Source: Acidimicrobium ferrooxidans DSM 10331
GTDB lineage: Bacteria; Actinomycetota; Acidimicrobiia; Acidimicrobiales; Acidimicrobiaceae
Assembly (NCBI RefSeq): GCF_000023265.1
Contig: NC_013124.1
Span: 1,306,001 to 1,370,000, forward strand
Length of the DNA stretch: 64,000 nucleotides
Direction: 5' to 3'
Position numbers and translations under genes: made by a program. Shown in pieces: positions 36,964 through 49,909 of the stretch. Each line of letters begins with the position of its first letter. Within the stretch, counting starts at the first letter, position 1. The notes under the pieces were generated by a model that was not told the origin of the DNA, made no database searches, and worked only from the letters and a program-made list of their open reading frames with translations.

Positions 36964-37203
36964 CGCTCATCCTCCCGAGTGCGAGACGACGCTCCGACGA
37001 GGCCACCCTCGCCGCGAGCCTCCCGCGCCCTCGCGCGGCCCACCCATCCGTCGCCGGGTGGAGCGCTTCACTGCCCACGCGAACCGGTGCTCGAGACGCG
37101 CTCTGGCCGAGCCCCCGTGGTGATTCCGTCGGCTGCGCGCTTCGATGGCGCGCTGCCACCTCGGGCCACCGTCCGCCTGAGCGCCCCGACCCACGAGGTG
37201 AGC

Positions 37204-37464
37204 CTACGTGGGCGGATGGCCGTCGCGACGCGACGATGACTCGAGGATCGCAGCGACGACGAGCGCGACCTCGCGCACCTCGATCGCGAACGCCGCGAGA
37301 TCAGCCACCGACCCCGAGTGGTGTCGTAACGCATCGGCCACCGCCTCACGCATCACCGGATCGAGGTGACGCTCGAGCACGTCGAGGAGGCGTTCGGTGA
37401 CGGCCCCCTCGTCGTCGAGCACCAAGCCGAGCGCTTCCGCGTCGCGCTTCGTCAGGCGGCCCAC
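37204..37464 (-). CDS. Hypothetical helical protein downstream of hemW
   Basis: 86 aa, highly helical (LLDVLERHLDPVMREAVADALRHHSG), no membrane segment. GTG at 37464, 10 nt after hemW, no clear ribosome site; probably translated with the bldD-hemW operon. The upstream 240 nt (36964-37203) hold nothing I can name. Confidence 0.5.
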   Translation of the reverse strand: MGRLTKRDAEALGLVLDDEGAVTERLLDVLERHLDPVMREAVADALRHHSGSVADLAAFAIEVREVALVVAAILESSSRRDGHPPT

Positions 37465-37474
37465 CGTGCGTAGG

Positions 37475-38566
37475 CTAGCGCTCGTCCCAGCGAGCCACGA
37501 TCTCGTCGGCGAGCAGACGACCGCGCACCGTGAGGCGACGTCGTCCGGGCGCGCCTTCCTCGAAGAACGCAGCCGCCCAGGCCGGGACGGCCTCCTCGTC
37601 GATCCCGTCGCGCTGACGGAGGGCGAGGTAACGAGCCTCGAGGACACGGGCGCTCGATGAAAGCACCTCGAGCCCCTCCGTCGGCACGAGACCCGCCCGC
37701 ACCCGCTCACGCCACCTCGGCCAGCTCGCCACGTTCCACGAGCGCACAGGATCACGAAACGAATGCGCGCTCGGTCCGAGCCCGAGATAGGCGCCACCAC
37801 CCCAGTAGGTCTGGTTGTGTCGCGACTCCTGGCCGGGGCGGGCCCAGTTCGAGATCTCGTACCACGCATAACCAGCCGCCCCGAGGACGGCATCGGCGAC
37901 CTCGTAGCGGCGAGCCTGTGTCTCATCGTCGACCCGGAGCGACCGAAAGCGCGTGCCCGGCTCGACGGTGAGGGCGTAGGTCGAGACGTGCCCAATGCCG
38001 AGGTCGACGACGCCGGCCAAGGTGCGTCGCCACGACGCGTCATCCTCCAGCGGGTCACCGAAGATGAGATCGACGCTCACCCTGAGGTCTGCGAACGCCT
38101 CGACGACCGCACGGATCCGTCCGAGCGCATCTGCTGCGTTGTGTCCACGGCCGAGGTGGGCGAGCACGCGGTCGTCGAGCGACTGCAGCCCAACCGAGAT
38201 GCGCCCGACACCGGCCTCCCGCCACCTCGCAACCCGCCCCACGGAGAGATCCTCGGGATTGACCTCGATGGTGACCTCGGCGCCGGAGACGGGGCGCGCG
38301 AGCCGAATCAGCCTCGCGACCGCGCCGTCATCGAGGTAGGAGGGCGTCCCCCCACCGAGAAAGACCGAGGTGGCGCAGAAGCGTTCGTCGACGAGGCCCT
38401 CCTCGACGCGGTTGGCAAGCTCGCGTTCGACGTCGTCGACGAAGTCGCGGTCGGGCTCGCGAATCGCGACCGAGAAGTCGCAGTAGGCACAGCGTCGCCG
38501 ACAGAACGGGACGTGGACGTAGAGCGCCGCCTCCCGGAGGGGCTCGTCGCGACCGTCGACGCTCAG
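37475..38566 (-). CDS. hemW: Radical SAM heme chaperone HemW (CPO-like), probable CTG start
   Basis: Radical SAM protein related to HemN but usually acting as a heme chaperone. Cluster cysteines CRRRCAYC (C22, C26, C29), GGGTPSYLDD, and later VGLQSLDDRVL and YEISNWARPG are all in place. The N-terminal frame has no ATG, GTG or TTG before the catalytic cysteines; the only reasonable start is CTG at 38566, preceded by GGAG and overlapping the bldD stop as CTGA. 363 aa from there, normal size. A GTG at 38242 would delete the cysteines. Confidence 0.88.
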   Translation of the reverse strand: MSVDGRDEPLREAALYVHVPFCRRRCAYCDFSVAIREPDRDFVDDVERELANRVEEGLVDERFCATSVFLGGGTPSYLDDGAVARLIRLARPVSGAEVTIEVNPEDLSVGRVARWREAGVGRISVGLQSLDDRVLAHLGRGHNAADALGRIRAVVEAFADLRVSVDLIFGDPLEDDASWRRTLAGVVDLGIGHVSTYALTVEPGTRFRSLRVDDETQARRYEVADAVLGAAGYAWYEISNWARPGQESRHNQTYWGGGAYLGLGPSAHSFRDPVRSWNVASWPRWRERVRAGLVPTEGLEVLSSSARVLEARYLALRQRDGIDEEAVPAWAAAFFEEGAPGRRRLTVRGRLLADEIVARWDER

Positions 38567-39147
38567 CGTGGCTCCGGCAGGGCCCTCAGACCCAAGCGGT
38601 CGATGTGCTCGATCATGCCCTCGAGACTCAAGCCGAGCAGTGCACCGATGATCCGCAGATCCTCGCGGCGCACCGTCATGACGCGACCGTTGAAGTCCTG
38701 GCGTTGCACCTGGATCATGCCGAGGTAGCGCTCGAGGAGCTCACGCTCGGGCCCCTCGAGGCTCCGCAGCCGCTGGAGATCGATGGTGCACTTCTCGGTC
38801 GTCGGCGCCGCCACCGATGCCGCCCGCTCCATCTCCGCGAGATCGATGGTGACGCGATCGTCGTCGAGGATCCGCGCGGCACGCTCCGTGGTGCTGACCG
38901 CTGGCGTCAGCTCACTCGTCGGCCTCGGGAGCAGCTGCTCGACGTCGACCCGATAGAACGCTGCCAAGCGCCGCAGCCGCGGCACCGAAATGGACCTTTC
39001 CCCCCGCTCGTAGGCGCCGAGCACCGAGGCCTTGAACTCCTTGGCCGAGAGCGCCTCGACCGCCTGGAGGCTGTAGCGCTGCTGCTTGCGCACCAGCCGC
39101 AAGCGGCGACCGACCTCACGTGCATACGCGCGCTCTGCGCTGTCCAT
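38563..39147 (-). CDS. bldD: BldD-like c-di-GMP-responsive transcriptional regulator
   Basis: 194 aa. N-terminal XRE helix-turn-helix (AYAREVGRRLRLVRKQQRYS ... YERGERSISVPRLRRLA, residues about 8-65) followed by a long linker and a C-terminal domain (about 120-185). The C-terminal domain has RQD-x8-RRED (near residues 148-162), matching the RxD-x8-RxxD signature that binds tetrameric c-di-GMP in Streptomyces BldD, and IDLQRLRSLEGPE matches the family's LDL-type entry. The linker is longer than in streptomycete BldD. Function as a c-di-GMP-controlled developmental or envelope regulator is inferred. Confidence 0.88.
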   Translation of the reverse strand: MDSAERAYAREVGRRLRLVRKQQRYSLQAVEALSAKEFKASVLGAYERGERSISVPRLRRLAAFYRVDVEQLLPRPTSELTPAVSTTERAARILDDDRVTIDLAEMERAASVAAPTTEKCTIDLQRLRSLEGPERELLERYLGMIQVQRQDFNGRVMTVRREDLRIIGALLGLSLEGMIEHIDRLGLRALPEPR

Positions 39148-39198
39148 CGCGATCCTCCTGTCCGCACCATGGTGAGCGCGCCCTCGCTCCGCTCAACC

Positions 39199-39924
39199 TC
39201 AAGCGTAGCCGCCCGCACACGCAGGGTCCACAATATTGCCACCAAGGGCGACGAGCAGTGCACCCGCGACCACAGCCGCCGTCTCCACACGGAGGATCCC
39301 GCCTGGCAAACGCACGCGCCGCACGTCGGCGAGGCCATCGATCCGGCCGGACTCAGGACCGATGACGATGCAGCGTACGTCGCGTCCCACGAGGCCACCT
39401 CCCGCCGGATCTGCCACGACGACGCCGTCTCGCGGGAGCTCGTCGAGTGTGCCGACGTCGTGGATCCGCACCACCCAGGGCACCTCTGCCTGCTGGGCCG
39501 CTTCCCGCGCGATGCGCTCGAGCCGACCGAGCTCGTGCGCTGAGAGCGGTTCGCCACCGCGACGGTCGTGGGGAGCGCGCAGGAGCCACAGATCGGCGAT
39601 GCCGAGCTCGGCGAGCTTGGCGACCATCCACGCCAGGCGCTCTCTCGAGGGCGCATACGACGCGATCGATACCTCCGGCGTGCGTCGTGGCTGCGCCACG
39701 ATCTCCCCGCACGCCTCGATCCGAGCCGTCCGACGCCCCACCTCCGCGAGCGTCGCGGCCCGTACGCGACCCCGACCGTCTCCGATCCAGATCGATGCCC
39801 GAGGCCCGAGTCGGCGAGCGCGCAGGTGGGCAGCCAAGGCATCGTCGACGACCGGGGCCTCGAGATCGTCGACGATGAAGAACGGTTCGAGGCGTCCGGT
39901 TGCCCCGTTGGCGTCGCGACCCAC
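39199..39924 (-). CDS. rsmE: 16S rRNA (uracil(1498)-N(3))-methyltransferase RsmE
   Basis: SPOUT methyltransferase for U1498 of 16S rRNA. The C-terminal knot motifs are visible: VIGPESGRIDGLADV and VRLPGGILRVETAAVVAGALL. N-terminal PUA-like half. 241 aa. GTG at 39924, directly after the dnaJ stop (39927); the ribosome site is poor, so the start is approximate. Confidence 0.9.
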   Translation of the reverse strand: MGRDANGATGRLEPFFIVDDLEAPVVDDALAAHLRARRLGPRASIWIGDGRGRVRAATLAEVGRRTARIEACGEIVAQPRRTPEVSIASYAPSRERLAWMVAKLAELGIADLWLLRAPHDRRGGEPLSAHELGRLERIAREAAQQAEVPWVVRIHDVGTLDELPRDGVVVADPAGGGLVGRDVRCIVIGPESGRIDGLADVRRVRLPGGILRVETAAVVAGALLVALGGNIVDPACAGGYA

Positions 39925-39926
39925 GC

Positions 39927-42088
<2,162 letters not shown>

Positions 42089-42203
42089 GATGTGCGCGAA
42101 CCTCCCGTGAGGATGCTCGCCCTCAGTCTAGCCGCGCACGCGCCCACGCTGGGATTGCGCCCTTCGGCCTGGTCTCGAGGCCCAGGTCGCTCAGCCTCAG
42201 TGG

Positions 42204-42473
42204 CTAGGCCTCGGTGGCGCTGCGCTCTCGATTGACGGCTCGCATGAGGCGCGACTTGCGACGCGCAGCCTGGTTCGGATGGATGATGCCCTTCTTCGCG
42301 GCCTTGTCGAGTCGCTGGATCGCGGCACGGAGATACTGCTCGCCGTCGTCCGCGGTGGCGTTCTGGAGCGCACGCTTGACGCGCGTCTTCAACTCGCTCC
42401 GAACCGCCTTGTTCCGCTCGCGCCGGCGCTCGTCTTGGCGGATGCGCTTCAGTTGTCCCTTGATGTTGGCCAT
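42204..42473 (-). CDS. rpsT: 30S ribosomal protein S20
   Basis: 89 aa, very basic, with the conserved MANIKGQLKRIRQDERRRERN start and a KGIIHPNQAARRKSRLMRAVN core. ATG at 42473 with GAGGGAG close upstream. Divergent from lepA; a leader of about 180 nt lies between the two. Confidence 0.95.
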   Translation of the reverse strand: MANIKGQLKRIRQDERRRERNKAVRSELKTRVKRALQNATADDGEQYLRAAIQRLDKAAKKGIIHPNQAARRKSRLMRAVNRERSATEA

Positions 42474-42672
42474 GACTCCCTCTCGGCGACGACGCTCTCG
42501 AATCCCTGCTTCGAAATCCTGCTTCGAATCCCTGCGCTCGCGGCGTTCCCGCGACACCAACCCACGAGCACACCCGCGTACGCTCGAGAGCGGTGCAGCG
42601 CAAGCCGCAGCACTCGGACGACGAAGTCTAGCCGTGAGGCCAGCGCATCCTCGCACCTAGGCTGGAGCGACC

Positions 42673-44460
<1,788 letters not shown>

Positions 44461-44497
44461 GGCGACACCCTTCGCCCAGGTGCGCGAGCGTCGCTGC

Positions 44498-45753
44498 ATG
44501 AGGAGGGGCACGCGCACCATCGCCATCGCCGCGGTCGTCGTGCTCGTCGGTGGAGGGACCGCATTGGCCATCGGCGTGCGGAGCAGCCCTCCCACGGTGC
44601 CCCGGTCGCGCTCCCATCCCTCGGCGAGCACCGCGGCGGCGCGGACGACTCAGGGGGTAGCGATCACTGGCGCGCCGACACCGGACCACGTCTCGACGGT
44701 GCAAGACGTCATCTGTTCGGGGGCGACCTGCGTCGCCGTCGGCAGCTCACCCTCCGGCGACCCCCTCATGTGGTGGTCGAGCGACGGCGGCGCCACCTTC
44801 CAGCCCAGCGAGGCCACAATCCCCGCCGACGTCACCCTCAACGGCGTCACGTGCCAAGAACAGACCTGCGTCGCGACCGGCCTCGCGAGCGCCCCGCCCC
44901 CCGCGGGGACGCCGGTGGCGTTCGCCTCGACCGATGGGGGGCGCTCCTTCACACCCACCACGCTGCCCGAGGGCGCGGGAGGGGACGGGCTCGCCTGCTC
45001 GCGCTCCCTCTGCGTGCTCGCCGAGCTACCGCTCGGGACGGGCGGCGTGGGGTCAGTCCTCGTCGCGTCGCATCCCCTCGGACCCTGGACGCAGCTCTAC
45101 CTGTCGTTCGCCCCTGCCGCATCACCCACAGCACCGACCACGAACATCCTGCGGTCGAGCGGCCTCGCCGCCTGTGCCGAGGACGGCCCCTGCCTCGTCG
45201 CCAACGAGGTCACCACGATCATGGCCCTTCGTACGTCCCCACCGTGTGGACACTGACTGGACCACGTTCGGCACGCGTCGTCGTCGCGACACCCTCTGCC
45301 CCGCTCGGCGGTGGAGGGCTCTGGTCAGGGATCACGACCTGCGCGATCCTCGCGCCTCGCTCGGGCACCACGTACTCCCTCGTCGTCGCGACGACGAGGG
45401 CGAGCACGCGCGACGTCGTCACCGATCCCTCGGGATCCGCATCCTCGGACCAGGACCCATTCCTCGATCCCCGCGTCCTCACCTGCATCAATCGCTCCTG
45501 CATCATCGCATCCCCGTCGAAGTTCGCGCCCGCAGCCCTGTGGGCCGAGCGCGACGGGCGTCTCACGAGGCTTCCTAACTCCCTCCCCGCCTGGATCCAG
45601 CTCGGCCTCTCCGGGACCGCCGAGCCCTCGCGAGGCACGCTCCTCGTCCCCGCACCGGCCCACGACGGCTCCATGGACGCGACGCTCCTGCGACTCTCGG
45701 TCTCGCCGACGGGCGTCACGCCCAAGGGATTCGTCACGCTCCCTCCGTCGTAG
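44498..45753 (+). pseudogene. Secreted, BNR/sortilin-like repeat protein, split by a frameshift
   Basis: A signal peptide or anchor (about residues 1-30, TIAIAAVVVLVGGG) and a Cys-rich repeat region with SSDGGATFQ and STDGGRSFTP (Asp-box-like). The first frame ends at 45256 (after ALRTSPPCGH), and a second frame carries YVPTVWTLTGPRSARVVV to a stop at 45753 with the same composition and repeat style. The two join if one C is restored in the run ATGGCCCTTCG near 45223-45233. Recent inactivation or a sequencing indel. An upstream GTG at 44480 is also possible. Confidence 0.7.
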
Positions 45754-45913
45754 TGGGTCAGCGTGCTGTCGCGCCGTACGAAGCCGAGCCAACCACGACG
45801 AGGACCGCGGCTCACAATGCCTCGATGCCGATCACACCCGCATGAACCGCCAGCCCCGAAGCAGGCATGCACGGTGACGGTACGCGAGGACCGAAGCTCG
45901 CCACCTCTCCCCG

Positions 45914-46633
45914 TCATGCCGAAGCGAGCACCTCGATCGCACCACCCCAACGACGCTCGCCGCCGCGTGTGACCACGTACCACCCCACCCCGGGGATGGC
46001 CGAGAGCGCCGCCGCGAGCGCCTCACCTGCGACGAGGAGGGCCGTCGCCAAACCGTCGGCGAGCCACAGGGTGGGCGCGCACACGGTGGCTTGGCTGAGC
46101 GCGAGCTGACCCCCGGGGGCACGCACGTGATCGCCTCGCTCCAGCGTGCCGGACGTTGCGACGCCGCCATCTTCGACCCGAAGCACGGCCACGAGGGCAC
46201 CTCGGACCTGGGGATGTGCCACCCCGACCCGATGATCCCCGCGGAGCCAGACGTCCCCGCCTGCCGCCACCGAAACTCGTGCACCGGGCGCGAGATCGGC
46301 GAACGCCTCGAGCGCGGCACGCTCGACGATCCACCCCTTGGCCACGCCGTCGAGATCGAGGCCGAGCGGGCCGTGGGGATCGAACGCACCGTGAGTGAGC
46401 ACCCGAAGGACCTCAGCGAGTGCCTCGACCTCGCGCAGCGCCGGATCGTCGACCACCTCGCCGCGGCGCCGCCGTAGGAGTGCCGAGTCGTCCCGCCAGG
46501 CCGACAGGGATCGCTCGAGTGCCTCGACACGGGCGACGAGCCGCTCGCACCGACTCTCCGCCGATCCATCCTCCACGCCTTCGATGGCGACGCTCACGAC
46601 CGTTCCCATCGCCTCGAAGGTGACCTGGCTCAC
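45914..46633 (-). CDS. apbE: FAD:protein FMN transferase ApbE
   Basis: Covalently attaches FMN to a Thr/Ser of partner proteins. DLDGVAKGW (residues about 93-101, the Asp/Lys catalytic signature), AAGGDVWLRG, and the CAPTLWLADGLATALLV block (TADALATA-like). 239 aa. ATG at 46633 overlaps the end of the FMN-binding protein gene by 4 nt. Its substrate is probably the neighbouring FMN-binding protein. Confidence 0.93.
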   Translation of the reverse strand: MSQVTFEAMGTVVSVAIEGVEDGSAESRCERLVARVEALERSLSAWRDDSALLRRRRGEVVDDPALREVEALAEVLRVLTHGAFDPHGPLGLDLDGVAKGWIVERAALEAFADLAPGARVSVAAGGDVWLRGDHRVGVAHPQVRGALVAVLRVEDGGVATSGTLERGDHVRAPGGQLALSQATVCAPTLWLADGLATALLVAGEALAAALSAIPGVGWYVVTRGGERRWGGAIEVLASA

Positions 46634-47097
46634 GTCCGAGCGCGCTCCCGGTCGAGCGCAGCCTGCACCGAGGTCGCGTAGGCCTCCGAGGTGTAGGTCG
46701 CGCCGGTGACGACCTCGATCGGGAGGCCTTGTGCCGCGAGCACCTCGTGGTCGAGGATGCCGACGGCCGCTTGCTCAAGCGCGGCTGAGTAGCTATCGGC
46801 GGCGACGAAGTGGATCACTTGAATCGATTCGAGCCGGTGCCGTGCGAACGTCACGGCGGTCTGGAGTTCGCCGTAGCCGTAGTTGATGGTGGCGCCATCG
46901 ACCGTGGTGGGAGCGACGGGCGCATACGTCGCAACGGCGCGGTGGGCCTTCGTCGACGACGACGCCGTGTGAGCGGCGGCAGAGGAGCCGAAGACGTCGG
47001 CCGCGAGCGCATGGAGCGATCGGAGTCCACCACCGGCACCGACGACGATGGCAAAGCTCGCGACCGCCGAGGTCACCGAGAGCGCAGCTCGCCGCAT
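46630..47097 (-). CDS. FMN-binding domain protein, exported
   Basis: 155 aa. Signal peptide or anchor (about 1-33), Ser/Ala linker, and an FMN_bind domain with VVTGATYTSEAYATSVQAAL: TGAT is the Ser/Thr-GAT site to which ApbE attaches FMN. Located between apbE and the ferric-reductase-like gene, 9 nt after the latter, in one operon; it is probably an extracytoplasmic electron carrier. Confidence 0.85.
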   Translation of the reverse strand: MRRAALSVTSAVASFAIVVGAGGGLRSLHALAADVFGSSAAAHTASSSTKAHRAVATYAPVAPTTVDGATINYGYGELQTAVTFARHRLESIQVIHFVAADSYSAALEQAAVGILDHEVLAAQGLPIEVVTGATYTSEAYATSVQAALDRERART

Positions 47098-47106
47098 CGC
47101 ACCTCC

Positions 47107-48456
47107 TCAGATCGTGTAGGGGTCACCATGGATGGCCCGTCGCCTCGCACCACGCTGGAGTGCCACCGCACCGACGGCGGTGACGAAGGCAGGCGGCCCC
47201 GCGATCCACACGTCGGCGCTCCGCAGCTCGCCCACCCCCTCGAAGATGGCAGACAAAGGCACCTCGCGTCGCGAGCCCACCAGCACCCGCACGCTGCCGT
47301 GGCGCTCGGCCACCAACCTGCGGATCTCGTCGCCGAGCACGAGATCCGCCTCGTCGCTCACGCGCACGATGACCTGGGGGCGTGCCGCTGCATCGAGGTC
47401 AGCCAACAGGGCGAGGGTCGCCGTCTGACCCGCGCCCCCGGCGACGAGGATGGCGCGTCGCTCGCTGCGCTCGGCGACGGTGAACGACCCGTAGGGACCC
47501 TCGATCCTGACACGGCTCCCGAGGCCCACGTTGGCGAGGTCGTCGGTGAAGTCCCCGATCCGACGCGCAACGAGGCGAAGCCCACCGGGCTCACGCCCGT
47601 GAAGGACCGTGAAGGGATGGGCCTCGAGACGACGCCCGGGCACATCGAGCCTCCAGAGGCAGTACTGACCGCCACGGAACGAGAGCGGCCTCGCGACGGC
47701 GACCTCGACCTCGACGTAGCGACCGTCTCCGAGGGTGCGCACACCTGCGACTCGCAGGTCGAGCGCGCGCGAGAGGCGCCACGGCTTGATGAGTCGAAAC
47801 ACGATCACGCCGAGCGCCGCGAGGACCCACGCAACGATCCAGACGGCACGGGCCAGGGGATGGCGGATGAAGGTGGGTCCGAGCGCAAGTTCGTGGGCGA
47901 CGGCGAGCACGAGCGCGCCATAGAGCGCGAGATGCACCGCCCACCAGCGCTCTCGGGGGATCCGAGAGCGCACCCACGGCACGGAGATCGCACCGACCAC
48001 GACGAGCACCACGGCGGCGATGGTGGCCTCGACGAGGCCCACGGACGAGGTCACCACCTGGCCCGTCGCTCCGAAGAACGACGTGTGGGTCGCGACCGCG
48101 GCCGCACCGATCGCGAGGATGACGTGGGCTGTGATGAGTCCGATCGCCCACGGCGCCACCTGGCGGTGCCAGCGCATGACCCGAGGCTGCCCGATGGCCT
48201 GGTCGAGCCATGGCATCCGCGACGCGAGCACCACCATGATCCAGGCGAGAACCGACCCCACGAGTCCGGTCAGCGTGGACGCTGCAAGCAGCGACCCTCC
48301 AGGGGCGTGCACCTCCGCGAGGGTCCCATCGACCACCGGGGCCGCAAGGGCGACGCCGACGGCCACACCAAAGACGACGGCAAGCACGTCAGCGCCGGCA
48401 CGCCGAGGACGCTCACTTGCCCAGGTCGACGACTCCACCGCAGCGCTCACGCCCAC
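47107..48456 (-). CDS. Ferric-reductase-like transmembrane flavoprotein
   Basis: 449 aa. Six hydrophobic segments (about residues 25-235) with spaced histidines that may bind two hemes (WHRQVAPW, LITAHVILAIG, VHLALYGALVLAVAHELAL), followed by an FAD/NAD-binding region (RGGQYCLWRL, HPFTVLHG, GPYGSFTV, VAGGAGQTATLALLADL). Electrons from NAD(P)H pass through FAD and heme across the membrane; the FMN-binding protein downstream could receive them. Confidence 0.88.
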   Translation of the reverse strand: MGVSAAVESSTWASERPRRAGADVLAVVFGVAVGVALAAPVVDGTLAEVHAPGGSLLAASTLTGLVGSVLAWIMVVLASRMPWLDQAIGQPRVMRWHRQVAPWAIGLITAHVILAIGAAAVATHTSFFGATGQVVTSSVGLVEATIAAVVLVVVGAISVPWVRSRIPRERWWAVHLALYGALVLAVAHELALGPTFIRHPLARAVWIVAWVLAALGVIVFRLIKPWRLSRALDLRVAGVRTLGDGRYVEVEVAVARPLSFRGGQYCLWRLDVPGRRLEAHPFTVLHGREPGGLRLVARRIGDFTDDLANVGLGSRVRIEGPYGSFTVAERSERRAILVAGGAGQTATLALLADLDAAARPQVIVRVSDEADLVLGDEIRRLVAERHGSVRVLVGSRREVPLSAIFEGVGELRSADVWIAGPPAFVTAVGAVALQRGARRRAIHGDPYTI

Positions 48457-48538
48457 CTCCTTGCTGAGGAGCCTACGGGCGCGCGGCTCGCGATGGCTCG
48501 CCGGCGACGGCGAGCGATGCTGGGCTAGCCTCAGCTCC

Positions 48539-49909
48539 GTGCGCGTGCTCTGGCTCCGAGGCGACCTACGCTCCTACGACCACGCCGGCTGGTCTGAGCT
48601 CGGCATCGGCGACGCAGCGGTCTTCGTCCTCGACCCGGGCCTTGCCCGACATGCGTCGCCCATTCGCCGCGCATGGCTCGCCGGTGCGCTCGGCGAGATC
48701 GACGACTGGACCGACCACCGACTCTCGCTCCTCCACGCGCGCCACGGCGACGAGCTCGCTGCGATCTTTGCCGCGTGGGGCGCGACGGAGGTCCTCACCC
48801 ATCAAGGCGTCGCGCCGGGGATCCGCCGTCGGATCGACGCCACCCGCCGCTCGCTTGAGGCACGGGGAATCGCACTGCGCGTCGTCGACAGCGCCTACGC
48901 CGTTGCGCCCGGGTCCCTGACGCGACCCGAGGGTGGCGCCTGGAGGGTCTTCGGCGCCTTCTGGCGCCAGTGGCGCCCGGCCGTCCACGGCCTCGGCCCC
49001 TTCGAGGCGACCGCACCGCCTTCGCTCGCGGTGACCGAGCGCCACTTCGAACCCGCCGACCTGCGACCCCCCGATCAGCCGCTGCTCACCCCGCAACGCA
49101 CGGCCCTCGAGCGGCTCGAGCGCTTCGTCGACTCGCGACTTGCGCACTATGCCGCCGACCGCGACCGACCCGCCGTGGCAGCCACCAGCGAGCTCTCTCC
49201 TGCCCTTCACATCGGCGCGATCCATCCGCGCACCATCCTCGCCGCCCTCGGCGACCTCGATCGCGCGGACCGGTTCGTCCGCGAACTCGCCTGGCGCGAG
49301 TTCTACGCGCACGCGCTGTGGCACCATCCCGACCTCGTCGATCTCGAGCTGGACCCGACCCTGCGCCAGATCGCCTGGGACGAGGGCGACGAGGCCGACG
49401 CTCGATTCCGGGCCTGGTGCGACGGTCGCACCGGGTTCCCCATCGTCGACGCCGGGATGCGCGAACTCGCCGCCACCGGCTGGCTCCACAACCGCGTCCG
49501 CATGATCGTCGCCTCGCTCCTGGTCAAGGACCTCCACCTCGACTGGCGTCGAGGGGCGGCGTGGTTCGAAGCCACGCTCGCCGACGCGGACATCGCTTCC
49601 AATCGTGGCAATTGGCAGTGGGTGGCCGGCACCGGTCTCGACGCAGCTCCCTACTTCCGCGTCTTCAACCCGACACTCCAGGGCAAGAAGTTCGACCCCG
49701 ACGGCCACTACGTCCGCCGGTGGGTCCCCGAGCTCCGTGCGTGCCCGACCAGCCTCATCCACGAGCCGTGGCGCTGGGTGGGACGAGAGAACGCGGGCTA
49801 CCCCCTCCCTATCGTCGACCACGACCGGGAGCGACGCGAGGCCCTGGCGCGCTACGACGCTGCGCGCGCCTCGGCACCAGGCTCGCCGCGCGCGCGACGA
49901 GCAACCTGA
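48539..49909 (+). CDS. Deoxyribodipyrimidine photolyase (class I)
   Basis: 456 aa. Photolyase N-terminal domain starting VRVLWLRGDLRS, and a FAD domain with RELAWREFYAH, GRTGFPIVDAGMREL, LHNRVRMIVASLLVKDL and NRGNWQWVAGTGLDAAPYFRVFN. Repairs UV dimers using light. GTG at 48539. Antenna cofactor unknown. Its end overlaps convergent holA by 101 nt. Confidence 0.93.
   Translation: MRVLWLRGDLRSYDHAGWSELGIGDAAVFVLDPGLARHASPIRRAWLAGALGEIDDWTDHRLSLLHARHGDELAAIFAAWGATEVLTHQGVAPGIRRRIDATRRSLEARGIALRVVDSAYAVAPGSLTRPEGGAWRVFGAFWRQWRPAVHGLGPFEATAPPSLAVTERHFEPADLRPPDQPLLTPQRTALERLERFVDSRLAHYAADRDRPAVAATSELSPALHIGAIHPRTILAALGDLDRADRFVRELAWREFYAHALWHHPDLVDLELDPTLRQIAWDEGDEADARFRAWCDGRTGFPIVDAGMRELAATGWLHNRVRMIVASLLVKDLHLDWRRGAAWFEATLADADIASNRGNWQWVAGTGLDAAPYFRVFNPTLQGKKFDPDGHYVRRWVPELRACPTSLIHEPWRWVGRENAGYPLPIVDHDRERREALARYDAARASAPGSPRARRAT

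Noticed and set aside
37763-38728. Plus-strand open frame opposite hemW
   Set aside because: Antisense to the radical SAM gene whose catalytic cysteines and GGGTP motif are on the minus strand.
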